From positions 4,186,545 to 4,250,544 of the forward strand of contig OX336336.1 in the NCBI GenBank assembly GCA_946902875.1: a DNA stretch of 64,000 nucleotides, in the 5' to 3' direction. Both the position numbers and the translations under genes were made by a program. Origin of the DNA: Nematopogon swammerdamellus. Its lineage: Eukaryota > Arthropoda > Insecta > Lepidoptera > Adelidae. Of the stretch, positions 1-10,317 are shown piece by piece. Within the stretch, counting starts at the first letter, position 1. Each line of letters starts with the position of its first letter. Under the pieces are notes generated by a model. It worked only from the letters and a program-made list of their open reading frames with translations. It was not told the origin of the DNA and made no database searches.

Positions 1-306
1 ATCTGTTGACAGCTACCTGCCCCCTGCAAGACAGCTCACGCTAGTGCAGAGGGCAGGGGTTGATACTAAACATGTACAATGTAAAAACATTTATACAAAT
101 AAACATCTTTACATCTTTAAACATCTTTACATCTTTACAACTACAACACTGACCCCGGCAGCGCAGCGCAGCGCTGACTGCAGTCATCATCATCAATTAG
201 GTACTAATAATAAATCTGTAAGGGATGGTCATGGAGTAAGTTACTTTGTTTTATGAGATATTGCGTGTGTAGACTCTACGAGTATGTGTGATACTAAAAC
301 TACATG
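1..306. other. unassigned non-coding sequence
   Basis: I see no convincing gene here. Short direct repeats of the type ACATCTTTA occur near 104-136. The short open frames have no recognisable domain. Confidence 0.4.
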
Positions 307-308
307 GC

Positions 309-597
309 GATTTTTAGGTTTCCGTATCCCGTACGGAAGCCTATTACTAAGCCTACGCGCCCCGCCTGTCTGTCTGTCTGTCCTACTGCTGTATCTCTAT
401 GGAACCGTAATAGGTATCCGGTTAAAATGTTCACAGAATATTTGTGTTATTATGGCGGATATAACAACAAATAATAAAAATTAGAAAAAGTAAAAAAATA
501 AGGGGGGTTCCCATACATGAAACGTGTTTTTTTTTCAACCTTTTTTTTTGTGGTGTGGAAATCTCGGTGCGCGAGTTCGACTCGCACTTGGAGGGTT
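309..597 (+). repeat. dispersed repeat family A, copy 1
   Basis: Begins near TTTTTAGGTTTCCGTATCCC, has a short TCTG microsatellite, then a conserved stretch (CTGTATCTC, AACCGTAATAGGTA, TTCACAGAATAT, TTATGGCGGATATAAC), and ends with GTGCGCGAGTTCGACTCGCA. The same order recurs at 3250, 43764 and 62236 (plus) and at 2383, 19660, 43088 and 59055 (minus). It is non-coding. Confidence 0.75.
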
Positions 598-599
598 TC

Positions 600-956
600 T
601 AGAATGTTCGACGAATTTTATGTATGTATGTATGTTCCTCTATAACTCTTAAACCGATCATCCGAATTCTATGAAACTTAGTACAAGCACATTTAACTAC
701 ACGTGACACAGGATAGGCTGAATAAAATTCAGCTCCGGTTACGCTAATATGTGGCTCTCATACAAACCGAATTGTTTCGCGCGCCGAAATAAAGGTACGG
801 TAGCGGACCTCGCCCTGAGTTACTTTCATCGAGAAGGTTTATTGTTTACCCCTCAAATCAAGACTGAGGTTTACCCGAACGTAGCTCGGCCTTTTTTCTT
901 ACTTGCTTTCTTCTTTTAATACGAATTTCACGCGAGTGAAGCCGCGGGCAAAACCT
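600..956 (+). repeat. dispersed repeat family G, copy 1
   Basis: Contains a TATG run, the block ACCGATCATCCGAATTC, then GTGACACAGGATAGGCT, a GAGAAGGTTTATTGTTTACC block, and the terminal motif TTTCACGCGAGTGAAGCCGC. The same order is seen at 10318-11487 and 28366-28622. Probably a non-autonomous retroelement or LINE 3' region; no coding capacity. Confidence 0.65.
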
Positions 957-1186
957 AGTGCACAATAATTTTGTATTACCGTCATCGGGCTAATTATTAT
1001 GACACGGTTTACGCTCACACGCCGAATTCATTGTTTTGCTCGTCACTGGCGCCTATTGGATAATTGAATCATGCACGTATGTAGGTTTGAATACCAGGTG
1101 TGTTAAAAAACCGAGTTCAAAATAAATGTTTATGATTATGTTTACCTAGTTATTGACGAGCGATATATGTGCGTGTCAACAAGTAC

Positions 1187-1436
1187 CGTGTGGGGCCGGT
1201 ACTTTAAAAGAATAGCCCCACTGCATCTCTCCCCGTGTATGTCGTAAAAGGCCACTCCCTTCTTATATTACTAGGTGGTAGGGGTGTTTTTTCCCACACA
1301 TATTTTTAATTTTAGCTTGTTTTTTTATTTGTTGGCATATTCGCCATAATAAGATCTATTCTGTGAAAATTTCAACCGGCTACCTATTGCGGTTCAAGAG
1401 ATACAGCACTCGGACAGATGGACGGACAATATTCAC
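1187..1436. repeat. fragment of family C/B hybrid followed by family A fragment (minus)
   Basis: Positions 1187-1285 hold the family C head (GTGTGGGGCCGGTACTTTAA, CTCTCCCCGTGTATGTCG) joined to the family B motif TATTACTAGGTGGTAGG. Positions about 1290-1436 match family A in reverse (GCCATAATAAGATCTATTCT, GGTTCAAGAGATACAGC). The stretch 957-1186 before it holds nothing I recognise. Confidence 0.55.
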
Positions 1437-1454
1437 CCGCCACTGATACGAGCG

Positions 1455-1740
1455 CACCAGCCTTTATTTATTTATTTATTTTAAGGAAACATACAGTTAT
1501 AAATATCTTAAATCAAATAAACATATAGTAAGAATATAAACCAGTAAAGTTTCCACAATTAGGCAAAACTACAAACGATGTTTTCAACACTAGTACATAA
1601 TAAAAAAAAAATGAAGTGAAATATATGCAAAAAAAAGGTAAATTTTTGTGCACAAAGTTATAGATAGACTGTTTCTTAAAAGCAATTTTGTGTTAAAAAG
1701 ATGTCTTACACTATGGAAAATGTCATTATATAATCTATAA
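1455..1740 (-). repeat. probable LINE 3' tail, AT-rich
   Basis: Starts with TTTATTTATTTATTTATTTT, the reverse of the AAAT-type tail that ends LINE remnants such as the one at 26130-26472, followed by AT-rich sequence without a credible reading frame. Confidence 0.3.
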
Positions 1741-1816
1741 CTTGCGGCCATACCACCCGCCTGTGTCACGCACGAGTTCGGACGGACGGACAGACATACA
1801 GACATACACATATCAT

Positions 1817-1861
1817 CGTATCCATACGGAAGCCTACGACGTAGGCTTCCGTATGGATACG
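1817..1861. repeat. perfect 22-bp palindrome at a family A junction
   Basis: Positions 1817-1838 and 1840-1861 are exact reverse complements around a single central base. Each arm carries the family A 5' motif (CCATACGGAAGCCTACG), so two family A ends meet head to head here. Confidence 0.85.
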
Positions 1862-2382
1862 AAACCCTAAAAACGGATGTCGCACACCGTTGTTGGTCAT
1901 GCGCCGCTGCATGCTACTTAGTATGAACTAATGAAACCAACGTATGTTCATACATAAGTTACATAACAGTCACTAATATTATCTAATAATGAACTAACGA
2001 CCTTGTGACTACTTCCTAGTTGGTTCAAGGTCCCAGGTAGCTAATTAGTTTCCGTCTAGGTATTCAGACGAATAAATTAATGGATACCCAGAAAATGCAT
2101 ATACGCATATAATATATAGGTATTCATTTTTACATACATACTTACCACACACTGTGCCCCCTGTAAGCAGAGTAATCGGTGTTGTGCTGCAAGTAGTACT
2201 CTTGCAAATTAGGGCACGGCACCGATCACCACGTTTAGAAAAGTGTTAGGACGATATATATATATATATAACATGTAAGATGTAATCGAAATAAAAAAAA
2301 AATAAATAAATAGATATTACTATATCAATTACTATAATTTTTTTCTATATTTATTTACTAGCTAATATATAAAATATTTCTA
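1862..2382. other. mostly unassigned; family C fragment (minus) at 2128-2255
   Basis: Positions 2128-2255 carry the family C signature in reverse: ACATACATAC, GTAATCGGTGTTGTGCTGCA, then GGCACCGATCACCACG. A TA dinucleotide run lies at about 2256-2270. I recognise nothing else. Confidence 0.5.
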
Positions 2383-2775
2383 AAAACCGGCCAAGTGCGA
2401 GTCGAACTCGCGCACTGAGGGTTCCGCATCGCGATGTCATTGTAATCGCCTCTCATGTCATCTATATGGCGTGTATTATCAAATGCTTCATATTAGTTAA
2501 AAGTCATGATTCGTTAAAGTGCTTTATACGTTGGTAGATGGCGCGCAAACAGTTTTTAGTTTATTCTATGGGGAGCCCTGTGAATTTTTTACTTTTTCAT
2601 ATTTTTATTATTTGTTAGGCAAGTCACCGGTATGGCACCTACTACTTTCTCAGAGGTGACGGACGCAGTGCTAACAAAACAAAAAACAAATAAGCCGCGG
2701 ACAGAAAGACGGACGGACAGACGGACGGACTTGGCGAAACTATAAGGGTTCCTTGTTGACTACGGAACCCTAAAA
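2383..2775 (-). repeat. dispersed repeat family A, copy 2
   Basis: Reads AACCGGCCAAGTGCGAGTCG, then CTCGCGCACTGAGGGTTCCG, a GGCGCGCAAAC block, a GACGGACAGACGG microsatellite and GGAACCCTAAAAA. This is the family A consensus in reverse. Confidence 0.75.
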
Positions 2776-3249
2776 ACGCGCGAGGAGTGGTGTTATTGGC
2801 TGTGTCTGATCATATTTTGAACTTCTGGGCACAGCCACCCGTGCCGGTCGTCCATAAAAAACATATTGTACATAGAGAACACAAATAATAATATATTTAA
2901 CACACTCAAAACGAAGATTACTTACATTTATATAAAATATAGTATATGTAATAATGATGTTTTTTTAGTAAACAAAAAACTTTCACCACAAGTAAATAGA
3001 CATTTAATTCACATACAAGATGCCAAAACAGGTTTTTTTTCTATGATGTGTTGGTATCTTGCTTGTATGCAGGTAAATAAATATAGACTTGTGATGTGAC
3101 TGACTAGACAAGGATATATTATGCGATAATGACTAATTTAGACCCTCAGGTCGATGCGAGGGTCGATGGCTTGAATCTTGATGTCAATAACATTGTATGA
3201 ATAAATTAATAAGAGCTTATTATTGGACTTGTGAGTTTTGCGTTAGTTT
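2776..3249. other. unassigned; short LINE-tail-like segment at 2785-2860
   Basis: The segment GGGCACAGCCACCCGTGCCGG, followed by CATAAAAAA, resembles the 3' tail of LINE family E and the reverse segment at 20110-20230. The rest is AT-rich and holds nothing I recognise. Confidence 0.35.
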
Positions 3250-3298
3250 ATTTTTAGGTTTCCGTATCCCGTACGGAAGCCTATTACTAAGCCTCCGC

Positions 3299-3338
<40 letters not shown>

Positions 3339-3597
3339 CGTCCGTCTGTCCGTCCGTCCGTCCGTCGTCCGTCCGTCCGCCTGTCCGAGGGCTGTATCTC
3401 TTGAACCGTAATAGGTAGCCCGTTGAAATGTTCACAGAATATGTGTGTTATTATGGCGGATATAACAAATAATAAAATATTTACAAAGAAAAAAATTAAG
3501 GGGGGTTCCCATACAAGAAACGTGTTTTTTTTCAATGTTTTTTTTTGTGGCGCGGAAACCTCGGTACGCGTGTCCGACTCGCACTTGGCCGGGTTTT
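3250..3597 (+). repeat. dispersed repeat family A, copy 3, with TCTG/TCCG microsatellite
   Basis: Complete copy: 5' motif TTTCCGTATCCCGTACGG, a microsatellite from about 3299 to 3385, the GGCTGTATCTCTTGAACCG block and a 3' end TCCGACTCGCACTTGGCCGG. Open frames over the microsatellite on both strands encode only simple repeats. Confidence 0.8.
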
Positions 3598-3640
3598 TTT
3601 TAGTTTAGGTACTGTTTTTTTTTTCCAAGAAATATATTGC

Positions 3641-3890
3641 AAAGTGTAGGACACGATGCCGTGCTAAAGGGCGACAGACTAGCCACCTCTCACCTTGGTA
3701 CGGTCCTTCCACTGAGTCATATGGCAGGTGGGTCTTAGTTATCTTGTCGGAATACTTTGCTGAATGTGGTGGTCGGTGTTGTGCTGTAATTAAGAAGAGT
3801 ACCTGCAGCTCAACACCGATTACCCTGCTTACCCCGATTGTCGGACGCGATACAGCGTTTGGTATGTATGAGTGTATTTATTGCAAGTAC
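3641..3890 (+). repeat. dispersed repeat family C, copy (plus)
   Basis: Contains CGTGCTAAAGGGCGACAG, CCACCTCTCACCTTGG, GAGTCATATGGCAGGTGGGT, then the hairpin region GGTCGGTGTTGTGCTG and CAACACCGATTAC, ending in GGTATGTATG. Confidence 0.7.
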
Positions 3891-4009
3891 TGGATGTTCC
3901 CCATTCACACCTATTCATCCACTCATAGTGACTTGGAACAGTCAAAAATCTAGATAGTATTTTTTTTAGACAGTTTTCTATTCATACAATTCAAACTACT
4001 TGCATACAA

Positions 4010-4372
4010 AATCGTTAGTTTTTCATACATACATACATATAACACACGCTGAATCCCGACAATCGGGGTAAGCAGAGTAATCGGTGTTGTGCTGCAAGAA
4101 CTCTGGTAAATTACAGCACAACACCGACCACCGCGTTTCGCAAAGTATTCGAACAATATTCAATCGATCAAGCAGCAAGTAAGGCACGAGAAAGACCCAC
4201 CTGCTGCTTGACTCAGTGGAACTACCGTGCCAAGGTGAGAGGTGGCGATCCTGTCGCCCTTTAGCACGGCATATTGTCCTTATCCCTTAGTCGCCTTTTA
4301 CGACATGCATGGGGAGAGATGCAGTTGGGCTATTCTTTTTAAGTAGGGGTCGGGTCGCCCACACGGTTAGTT
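4010..4372 (-). repeat. dispersed repeat family C, near-complete copy (minus)
   Basis: Runs from CATACATACATACAT through the hairpin (arms 4081-4094 and 4114-4127, perfect 14 bp) and the GACTCAGTGGAACTACCGTG block to the head CATGGGGAGAGATGCAG and CCACACGG. Confidence 0.75.
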
Positions 4373-6459
4373 TTTCATATTAAATAAAAAAAAATTAACA
4401 GTAGGTAGTTATCTGGGTATTTTTTTGAGTTTATAAAGACAATGATTTATACTTACACATTTTCGTCTGTAATAAAAAAAGGCAAAGGAACAAGTAGGTG
4501 AGATAGATTTATAAACGTTGTATACATAGTGCAGCGGTGTATTGTTTCGTCTGAAAGTATTATGTACATGTACCTACTAAAATTAATACAATTTCCTACG
4601 GCGGGCGCGAATCAAATTAAAAGGGCGGATGTCGAGGATAGAGGCAAGATTGTGTGTGGGCGCAATAAGGAAGCGTCTACATTTGTCCCAAGTTTAACGA
4701 ACATAGAATAATTATATAGTAAACGACACAAAATCCGGGGTCACAAATTACTGTACACTCATTTTAAGAAAAAATCTAAATAAATTAAGAGTGCCCGTCC
4801 ACCCGCCGCTAATATATTGCTGCACTTTTTTTCAAAAGTTCACAAATCGAATTAGCATAGAAATGCCAGTTTGGACAGATAACTAATAGGTATGCTGCAG
4901 ATGTTAATATATCTAGTTTTTGTGACTAGTTTGCCGTTATTGATTTCTTCGGTCTTCGAGTTGTCTATGTACCCAAGAACTGTTCTTGTATGTACCTAGG
5001 TATATGTCTCTGATACATTACAAATACTGCGGGGAGGGAATTTCATTACCAGATTGTGAATAGGTACTTTTTGAAATATTAAATTTAATATTCAGATTTT
5101 GTTACCTTGGAAGCTGAATTACTGAAGTAGTGCACTGAGTAACCAATTGTATCTCTACGAATCAGTTATTTGTTAATCGCTGCTACGAATGAACCTAAAT
5201 AGTTATTTTAGGTATAAGCTATACTTTTAAAAGTCTTGCTAAATAATACAGAAATGTTTTTTGCCAATACTTTTGTTAAAGATAAGGTACAACATCTAAT
5301 TTATTTCCTGAGTCACCGGTCACCCTCTAACGGTGGTTCCAAGAGTGTGAATTCTTATTCTTTCCAGTCTCAATAAATGACAAAGCTATTTTCTCAACTC
5401 AACAAAAGTCAAGACCCGCACTCAAAACTGACATCCAGGCATATTTGTTCAGAGCAGGTAAAATGCTCGCCCTTCCTGGAAGTGGAAATATTTAATTTTT
5501 GAACTAGCTCTATTGTTTGACGACTGTGTTCCTCCCTTGTGGACACAACGATAAACTCACGGGCAACATACAGAATAATGCATAACATTATCTTATGTTT
5601 GACAACTTTAGTGTTTCTAACACCTCCTTCGTATATTATTATTACCTACATTCCTTAAATATTGAAGGTGCATAGGTACTTTAATGGTTTTCTTTATTTA
5701 TTTCTTCAAAAAACGTCTTCCACTTTATTAGTTTTTTAACGGACTTCGTGGCATGTTCTTAATATTCCATTATTTGGTATTATTGATATATATTTGAACT
5801 TTGAGTGGTCTCCAAATATTTTCAGTTTACTGATCCAAATGTTTCTCGAAAGATGGCGCTGCATGTCTTGAGTCGGCGTGTTCACTGACAATCAACGGCA
5901 GCGAGCGCGCAGCGGTGCCAACCGAACAAAGAAAGTAAACAAACTCTTCCAACATGGCCGACACAGCTGAACGGGGAATGTGCGTTAAGATGAAATAAAA
6001 CAATAGGTGGCAGTAAATATTGTATTCGGAAAATATAAACGATTGCTAAATTCAAATGATAAAACACCATTATACTTTTTAGAAAGTATTTTCCATCGTG
6101 TGTCGTCAAAATAATTTCATTGATACAACTTATCAAATACGGTTCATTGTTGTTCTTTACAATATCGTCATAATTAACGTCAATAACATTGTCATATTAG
6201 ATAAAATCGGTAAAAATTAACTAAACCTACAAAATATTCCAGCAGTCCATACACTCGCTCTTGCACAACTCATCCTAAAACTACATAATTCATTTTGAAT
6301 ATAATAATTAGATATCACAATGAGATAGTTCGTCCCACAGCTGCCTCACGACACACCACACGCGACACACAGCACACCAACAGACAAGACAGAAGGCACA
6401 GCTCCCATCATACCACAGTCCTACAGTGTAAACGGTCCAAAAACATTTAAATACAGACT
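4373..6459. other. intergenic stretch with no recognised gene
   Basis: I find no credible long reading frame or known repeat. One point is worth recording: at 5954-5998 a 14-codon frame (MADTAERGMC...) begins in a good ATG context (AACATGG), after a locally GC-richer, 5'UTR-like stretch from 5870. Without a clear splice donor I cannot call it a first exon. Confidence 0.35.
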
Positions 6460-6465
6460 TTTATT
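6460..6465 (-). terminator. candidate polyadenylation signal of innexin-2
   Basis: TTTATT on the plus strand is AATAAA on the gene strand, about 450 bp after the innexin stop codon. The interval 6466-6912 would then be the 3' UTR. It has short open frames on the opposite strand that look like chance. Confidence 0.4.
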
Positions 6466-6912
6466 TTTACATCAGTCGTATCATCGATACGGAGCGAATG
6501 CTCCGCATCGATTGCATTTCACTTTTACACAATAACTAAGTTACAGTGAATTTTAAAGCAAAGGAAGGAAAGTTGACTATGCCGTATGCCGTTATCGTTT
6601 TGCAATTATAAACGCCACGAGTCGTCAATATAACCAATAACCTAAAGTTTTATAATGGAATTTAGTCCGATCGCCTTCGTGCACAGTTCGCGCACAGGGA
6701 GAGAAGGGGTCCCTTTCGTTTCGATCGGTTGCTCGTTCGGAGGCCCTCGATATCTCGGCTTGCGACACCGATACCCGACAGCATACACTCTCCGCGAGAA
6801 CGCATTCACTTCATTCAAGTCACACGGATGTCTCTACGCGAGCGGCAGGCCGCGGTGACGGCGACGCGCATCGCCCCCGAAGCGCGCGTTCGCCCCGCGG
6901 CTCCTGCGCCCG

Positions 6913-7992
6913 CTACACCGTATCCTTCCCCTCGAACTTCTCCGCCAGCTCGCCCATCAGCTCCTTGTAGATGAGCGGGTCGATATTCTTGCCGAGCTGA
7001 TACAGCACGAACCAGTCTCCGATCTGACACTTGCGCGCCACCGTCTCCACCTGGTCCTGCGGCGCCAGGCGCGAGCGCGCACGCAACAGGTAGAGCCGCA
7101 CTCGCGGGCCGGCCACCACGGCCGCGCGGTACGCCAGCGAGATTCCGCTCAGAATGCTCAAGATCACGAACCAAAACCACAGGAATACGTAGATCTTCTC
7201 GTTCACGATGTTGAGAGGCAGCACGCAGAGACCGTCGAACTTCTGCACGCTTCCCGAAGGACCGTATTTGTGGAATGTACACTTTGTGACTTTCGGAAAC
7301 ACTCGCGCCATCGGATCTTCACGCTCCTCCGGCTCCATTTCCGTGAACCGCACCACGTCGCTGCCGTACGTTGAAAATTCACCATCCAAGAAGAAATCCA
7401 TGAAGTAGATCTGGCCGACGACGTTGATGAAGTTGAGCACCTCGCATATGAAGAAGCGGAACGCGTAGAAGTTCTGCGTGTGCATGTTGGTGAAGAAGTA
7501 ATCGACGAGCAGCTTCTTGCGGTCCGCCTTGCAGTCCTCGCCGACCACCGGGCAGTTGAGATCTAGCACGAGCATCTTGATTCGGCCGCCCTCCCACGTC
7601 TTCCAAAGGTAGCGCGGCACGTAGAACAGTATAGCCTGGAAGAACAGCACGAAACAAACCCACTGGTAGTACTTGTGGTATTTCACTTCGTCCTGGCCGT
7701 CGATGTGCGATGCTACGCCCGGTTGGACCATGTCTTGTCCGACGCGACCCTGCAGCCGATTCGGTATCGTGAACGTCGAGTAGATCCAACAGTAGGTGTC
7801 CATGACGGCGAGCGGTATCTCGTCCACGATGCAGTCGATCGGGTCGCCGATATACTGGCGAGAGGTCACCAGTAGTGAGAAGGCGATCAGTATGATCACC
7901 GTCGCTTTGTAGTGTAGACGGAACACATTGTTGTCGATACACACCGAGTCGAGTTTCAGCAACCCCTTCACGGAGCCGAACACGTCAAACAT
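6913..7992 (-). CDS. Inx2: innexin 2 (gap-junction channel protein)
   Basis: A 359-residue innexin, which forms hexameric hemichannels that pair into gap junctions between neighbouring cells. Visible: N-terminal MFDVFGSVKGLLK; four membrane segments at about residues 27-45, 108-128, 178-200 and 266-290; the family signature YYQWV at 108-112; and two cysteines in each extracellular loop (C54 and C68, C238 and C256). The extracellular motifs RQYIGDPIDC and KCTFHKYGPSGSVQ are those of insect innexin 2, and the length is normal for the family. The coding part is one uninterrupted exon. The start is the ATG at 7990-7992; the stop is TAG at 6913-6915. The GC-rich third positions contrast with the AT-rich surroundings. 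Assignment to the innexin-2 subfamily rests on recalled family sequence and is strong. The other frames open across this interval are shadows. Confidence 0.97.
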   Translation of the reverse strand: MFDVFGSVKGLLKLDSVCIDNNVFRLHYKATVIILIAFSLLVTSRQYIGDPIDCIVDEIPLAVMDTYCWIYSTFTIPNRLQGRVGQDMVQPGVASHIDGQDEVKYHKYYQWVCFVLFFQAILFYVPRYLWKTWEGGRIKMLVLDLNCPVVGEDCKADRKKLLVDYFFTNMHTQNFYAFRFFICEVLNFINVVGQIYFMDFFLDGEFSTYGSDVVRFTEMEPEEREDPMARVFPKVTKCTFHKYGPSGSVQKFDGLCVLPLNIVNEKIYVFLWFWFVILSILSGISLAYRAAVVAGPRVRLYLLRARSRLAPQDQVETVARKCQIGDWFVLYQLGKNIDPLIYKELMGELAEKFEGKDTV

Positions 7993-8480
7993 GGCGTCTA
8001 GGTGCCGCCGCGGGCAGCGCGGTCGTTGTCACAATCGCGAAAATATCGGGCGTGCGCTTAGCCCGCGCGTCGGATACGGAATGGCGGGCGGGTGGGCGCG
8101 CGCGGGCGTGTGGTGCGGGGAGAGACGGCCGACCGGGAGGCGGGCGGGGAGGGCGGTTGCAGTGCAGCGGGCGCGGGGCAAAGGGCGGGCGAGCGGTACG
8201 GTGCGAGGGGGCCCGGTGCGGTGCGTGCGTTGCGGCGCGGCAAGAGCTCCCTCGTCCCCGTCGCGCGTTCGCGTCGTTGCCGCTTCGAGCGCGCGGGCGC
8301 GGAGCCGGAGCGCACAGAGGCAATGACACTTTGACCTTATTTCGGAGGCGGCGCGGCGGAGGCACCTGGCGACGCGACGGCGACGAGACGTTGCGCGGAG
8401 GCTGAGGGGCAATCGCCCTCCCGCACTGCAAATGCAACCCGCGTGCAGACTTCGCGTAGTTGCATGCAACTGGGATATAG
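7993..8480 (-). promoter_or_regulatory. CpG-rich 5' UTR/promoter region of innexin-2
   Basis: Very CG-dense stretch directly upstream of the innexin start, unlike the AT-rich flanks. A possible initiator (GCAGTGCGGG on the gene strand) lies near 8422-8431. Several long open frames run through here on both strands, but they are arginine-, proline- and alanine-rich products of base composition. A 5'UTR intron may exist, but I cannot place its ends. Confidence 0.5.
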
Positions 8481-9399
8481 GCCCGAAATTTATAGTAATC
8501 AAATCTGTACGCAAATAGGTAGGTGATGAAATACCTACCAATTGATGATTATTAAATAGTACTTACACACAACGAATTAAAAAGTACCTATTATGCCTTT
8601 GCTTACACATAAATTAATGTAGTGTTGACACCACAAAAAAAGAATGTGATGGTGGACGGTCAGTCTTCCAATTTTAGCGGACTAGTAGGTATTCGAATTT
8701 GGAACGTCACTCGGGCGCGCGGGACGCGCGCAACTGACTCCAGTGTGGATTATTTCAGAAATGATTTACCTACGTGACCTACAATAAATAGAACCCACCT
8801 ATTTTCATAATGGCCGCCTGGTGTTTCATCAATCATCACCACCGACCACCACAATCGTACGCGCATACATACAGCACTACCTATCGATTGCATCTATAGC
8901 AAACATATCGAATTTCTAGACAGACGGTCCCCTTGCCCACTGAGCCGGAAGATCAAGCTGGCCCTACATCCGCTCTTTCTTACTAATTATTCCGGCCTTT
9001 ACCTACCTACTTATCTGCGGCTTCCGTTGGATAGCAGTGTTCAAGAAGAAACTGGTCCACTGTCCACTCCACTAATAATGAAATTAACACATACGAGTAT
9101 ACATAGAATAAAAATTATATTATAATTTTGTTATCTGACGACGACTAATAAAAGTCGAAATATTATGTAAAATATGTTTTTTTATTTATTATGTATAAGT
9201 ACAAAATATATATTATAAAAATCTAAAACCAAATATTGCTTTTACATTTTATTTTTTTACCAAAATAGGTATAAGGTGTGCATAAACTATTTAATTCATA
9301 CATACATAAGAATTAGTCCGTCTTCTGAAGAAAAGTTTATTACCTAGGTAGGTATATGTATGTATGTACGTTTATTAAATATAATAATAATAATAAAAA
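8481..9399. other. intergenic, nothing recognised
   Basis: AT-rich sequence with no credible coding frame and no copy of the dispersed families described elsewhere in the window. Confidence 0.4.
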
Positions 9400-10317
9400 T
9401 ATCATAAATGTGAAAGTATGTTTGTTTGTTTGTTTGTTTGTTTGTTTGTTCCTCTTTCACGCCTGAACGGCTGGACGGATTTTGACGAAACTTTGTATAG
9501 TGGTAGTGTATATCCCGGAGTAACATAATTTTGAAAAAAAGTGGTCAAGTTCGAGACGAGCTCGCGTAAAAAGGGTTCCGTACCATCCCGATTTCTGTGA
9601 GAACTAAAAAACTTAGGATTTTCGTTTAGGTTATCCTGTAAATTAAGTGTATATCCCATGGTAAGATAATTTTGAAAAAAAATTGGTCAAGTTCGAGTCG
9701 ACCTTGCGTAAAGAGGGTTCCGTACCATCCTGTTTTCTGTGAGAACTTGAAGGCTTAGGATTTTCGTTTAGGTTTTCCTTTAAATGAAGTGTATATTAGG
9801 AATTTCGATTAGGGAGAGAGGGAGGGAGCGAGGGGGAGCTATGAACGCGGAACGAAGGGGGAAAGGGGGTGGGGGTAAATAGAGGCATAGAGGGATGGAG
9901 GTGAGCGAGGGGCGAGAGGGGAGGTGGAGGGAGGTGAGGGAGGGCCGAGAGGGGAGGTTGACGTAGAGAGATGGAAGGGTGGGGGGAGGGGTCGGCAAAG
10001 GGGGGGGGGGGGAGGGAACAAGGGTCGGGAGAGGAGCGGAGGTAGGGAGATGAAGGAAGGGGAAGGAGGGTGGGGGAGAAGGAGAGGGAGAGGGAGAGGG
10101 AGAGGGAGAGGGAGAGGGAGAGGGAGAGGTAGAGGGAGAGGGAGAGGGAGAGGGAGAGGGAGAGGGAGAGGGAGAGGGAGAGGGAGAGGGAGAGGGAGAG
10201 GGAGAGGGAGAGGGAGAATATAAGAGAAACGACAGTTTATTATCATATTTGCGTTTAAATCGGATTTACTGTTAGATCGAGTCTACAGCGAGCGAAGCCG
10301 CGGGCAAAAGCTATCCT
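9400..10317 (+). repeat. dispersed family G-like element with internal duplication and GA-rich tract
   Basis: Opens with a GTTT run and CGCCTGAACGGCTGGACGG. It then carries two direct copies of a roughly 150-bp unit (about 9500-9650 and 9650-9795, each with GTATATCCC, AATTTTGAAAAAAA, GGTCAAGTTCGAG, GGGTTCCGTACCATCC, TTAGGATTTTCGTTTAGGT). A GA-rich tract fills about 9808-10215. The end is ATTTGCGTTTAAATCGG and GAGCGAAGCCGCGGGCAAAAG. Confidence 0.6.
10078..10215. repeat. (GGGAGA)n microsatellite
   Basis: About 22 nearly perfect GGGAGA hexamers. The open frames across it are Gly-Arg or Leu-Pro dipeptide runs and are not genes. Confidence 0.95.

Noticed and set aside
7379..7942. 187-codon frame and others overlapping innexin-2
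   Set aside because: Shadows of the GC-rich innexin coding sequence in other frames.
7928..8541. Six overlapping open frames of 80-170 codons on both strands
   Set aside because: They lie in the CpG-rich 5' region of innexin-2, are Arg/Ala/Pro-rich by composition and have no domain.
9839..10246. 135-codon minus-strand and 99-codon plus-strand open frames
   Set aside because: They are Leu-Pro and Gly-Arg dipeptide runs from the GGGAGA microsatellite.
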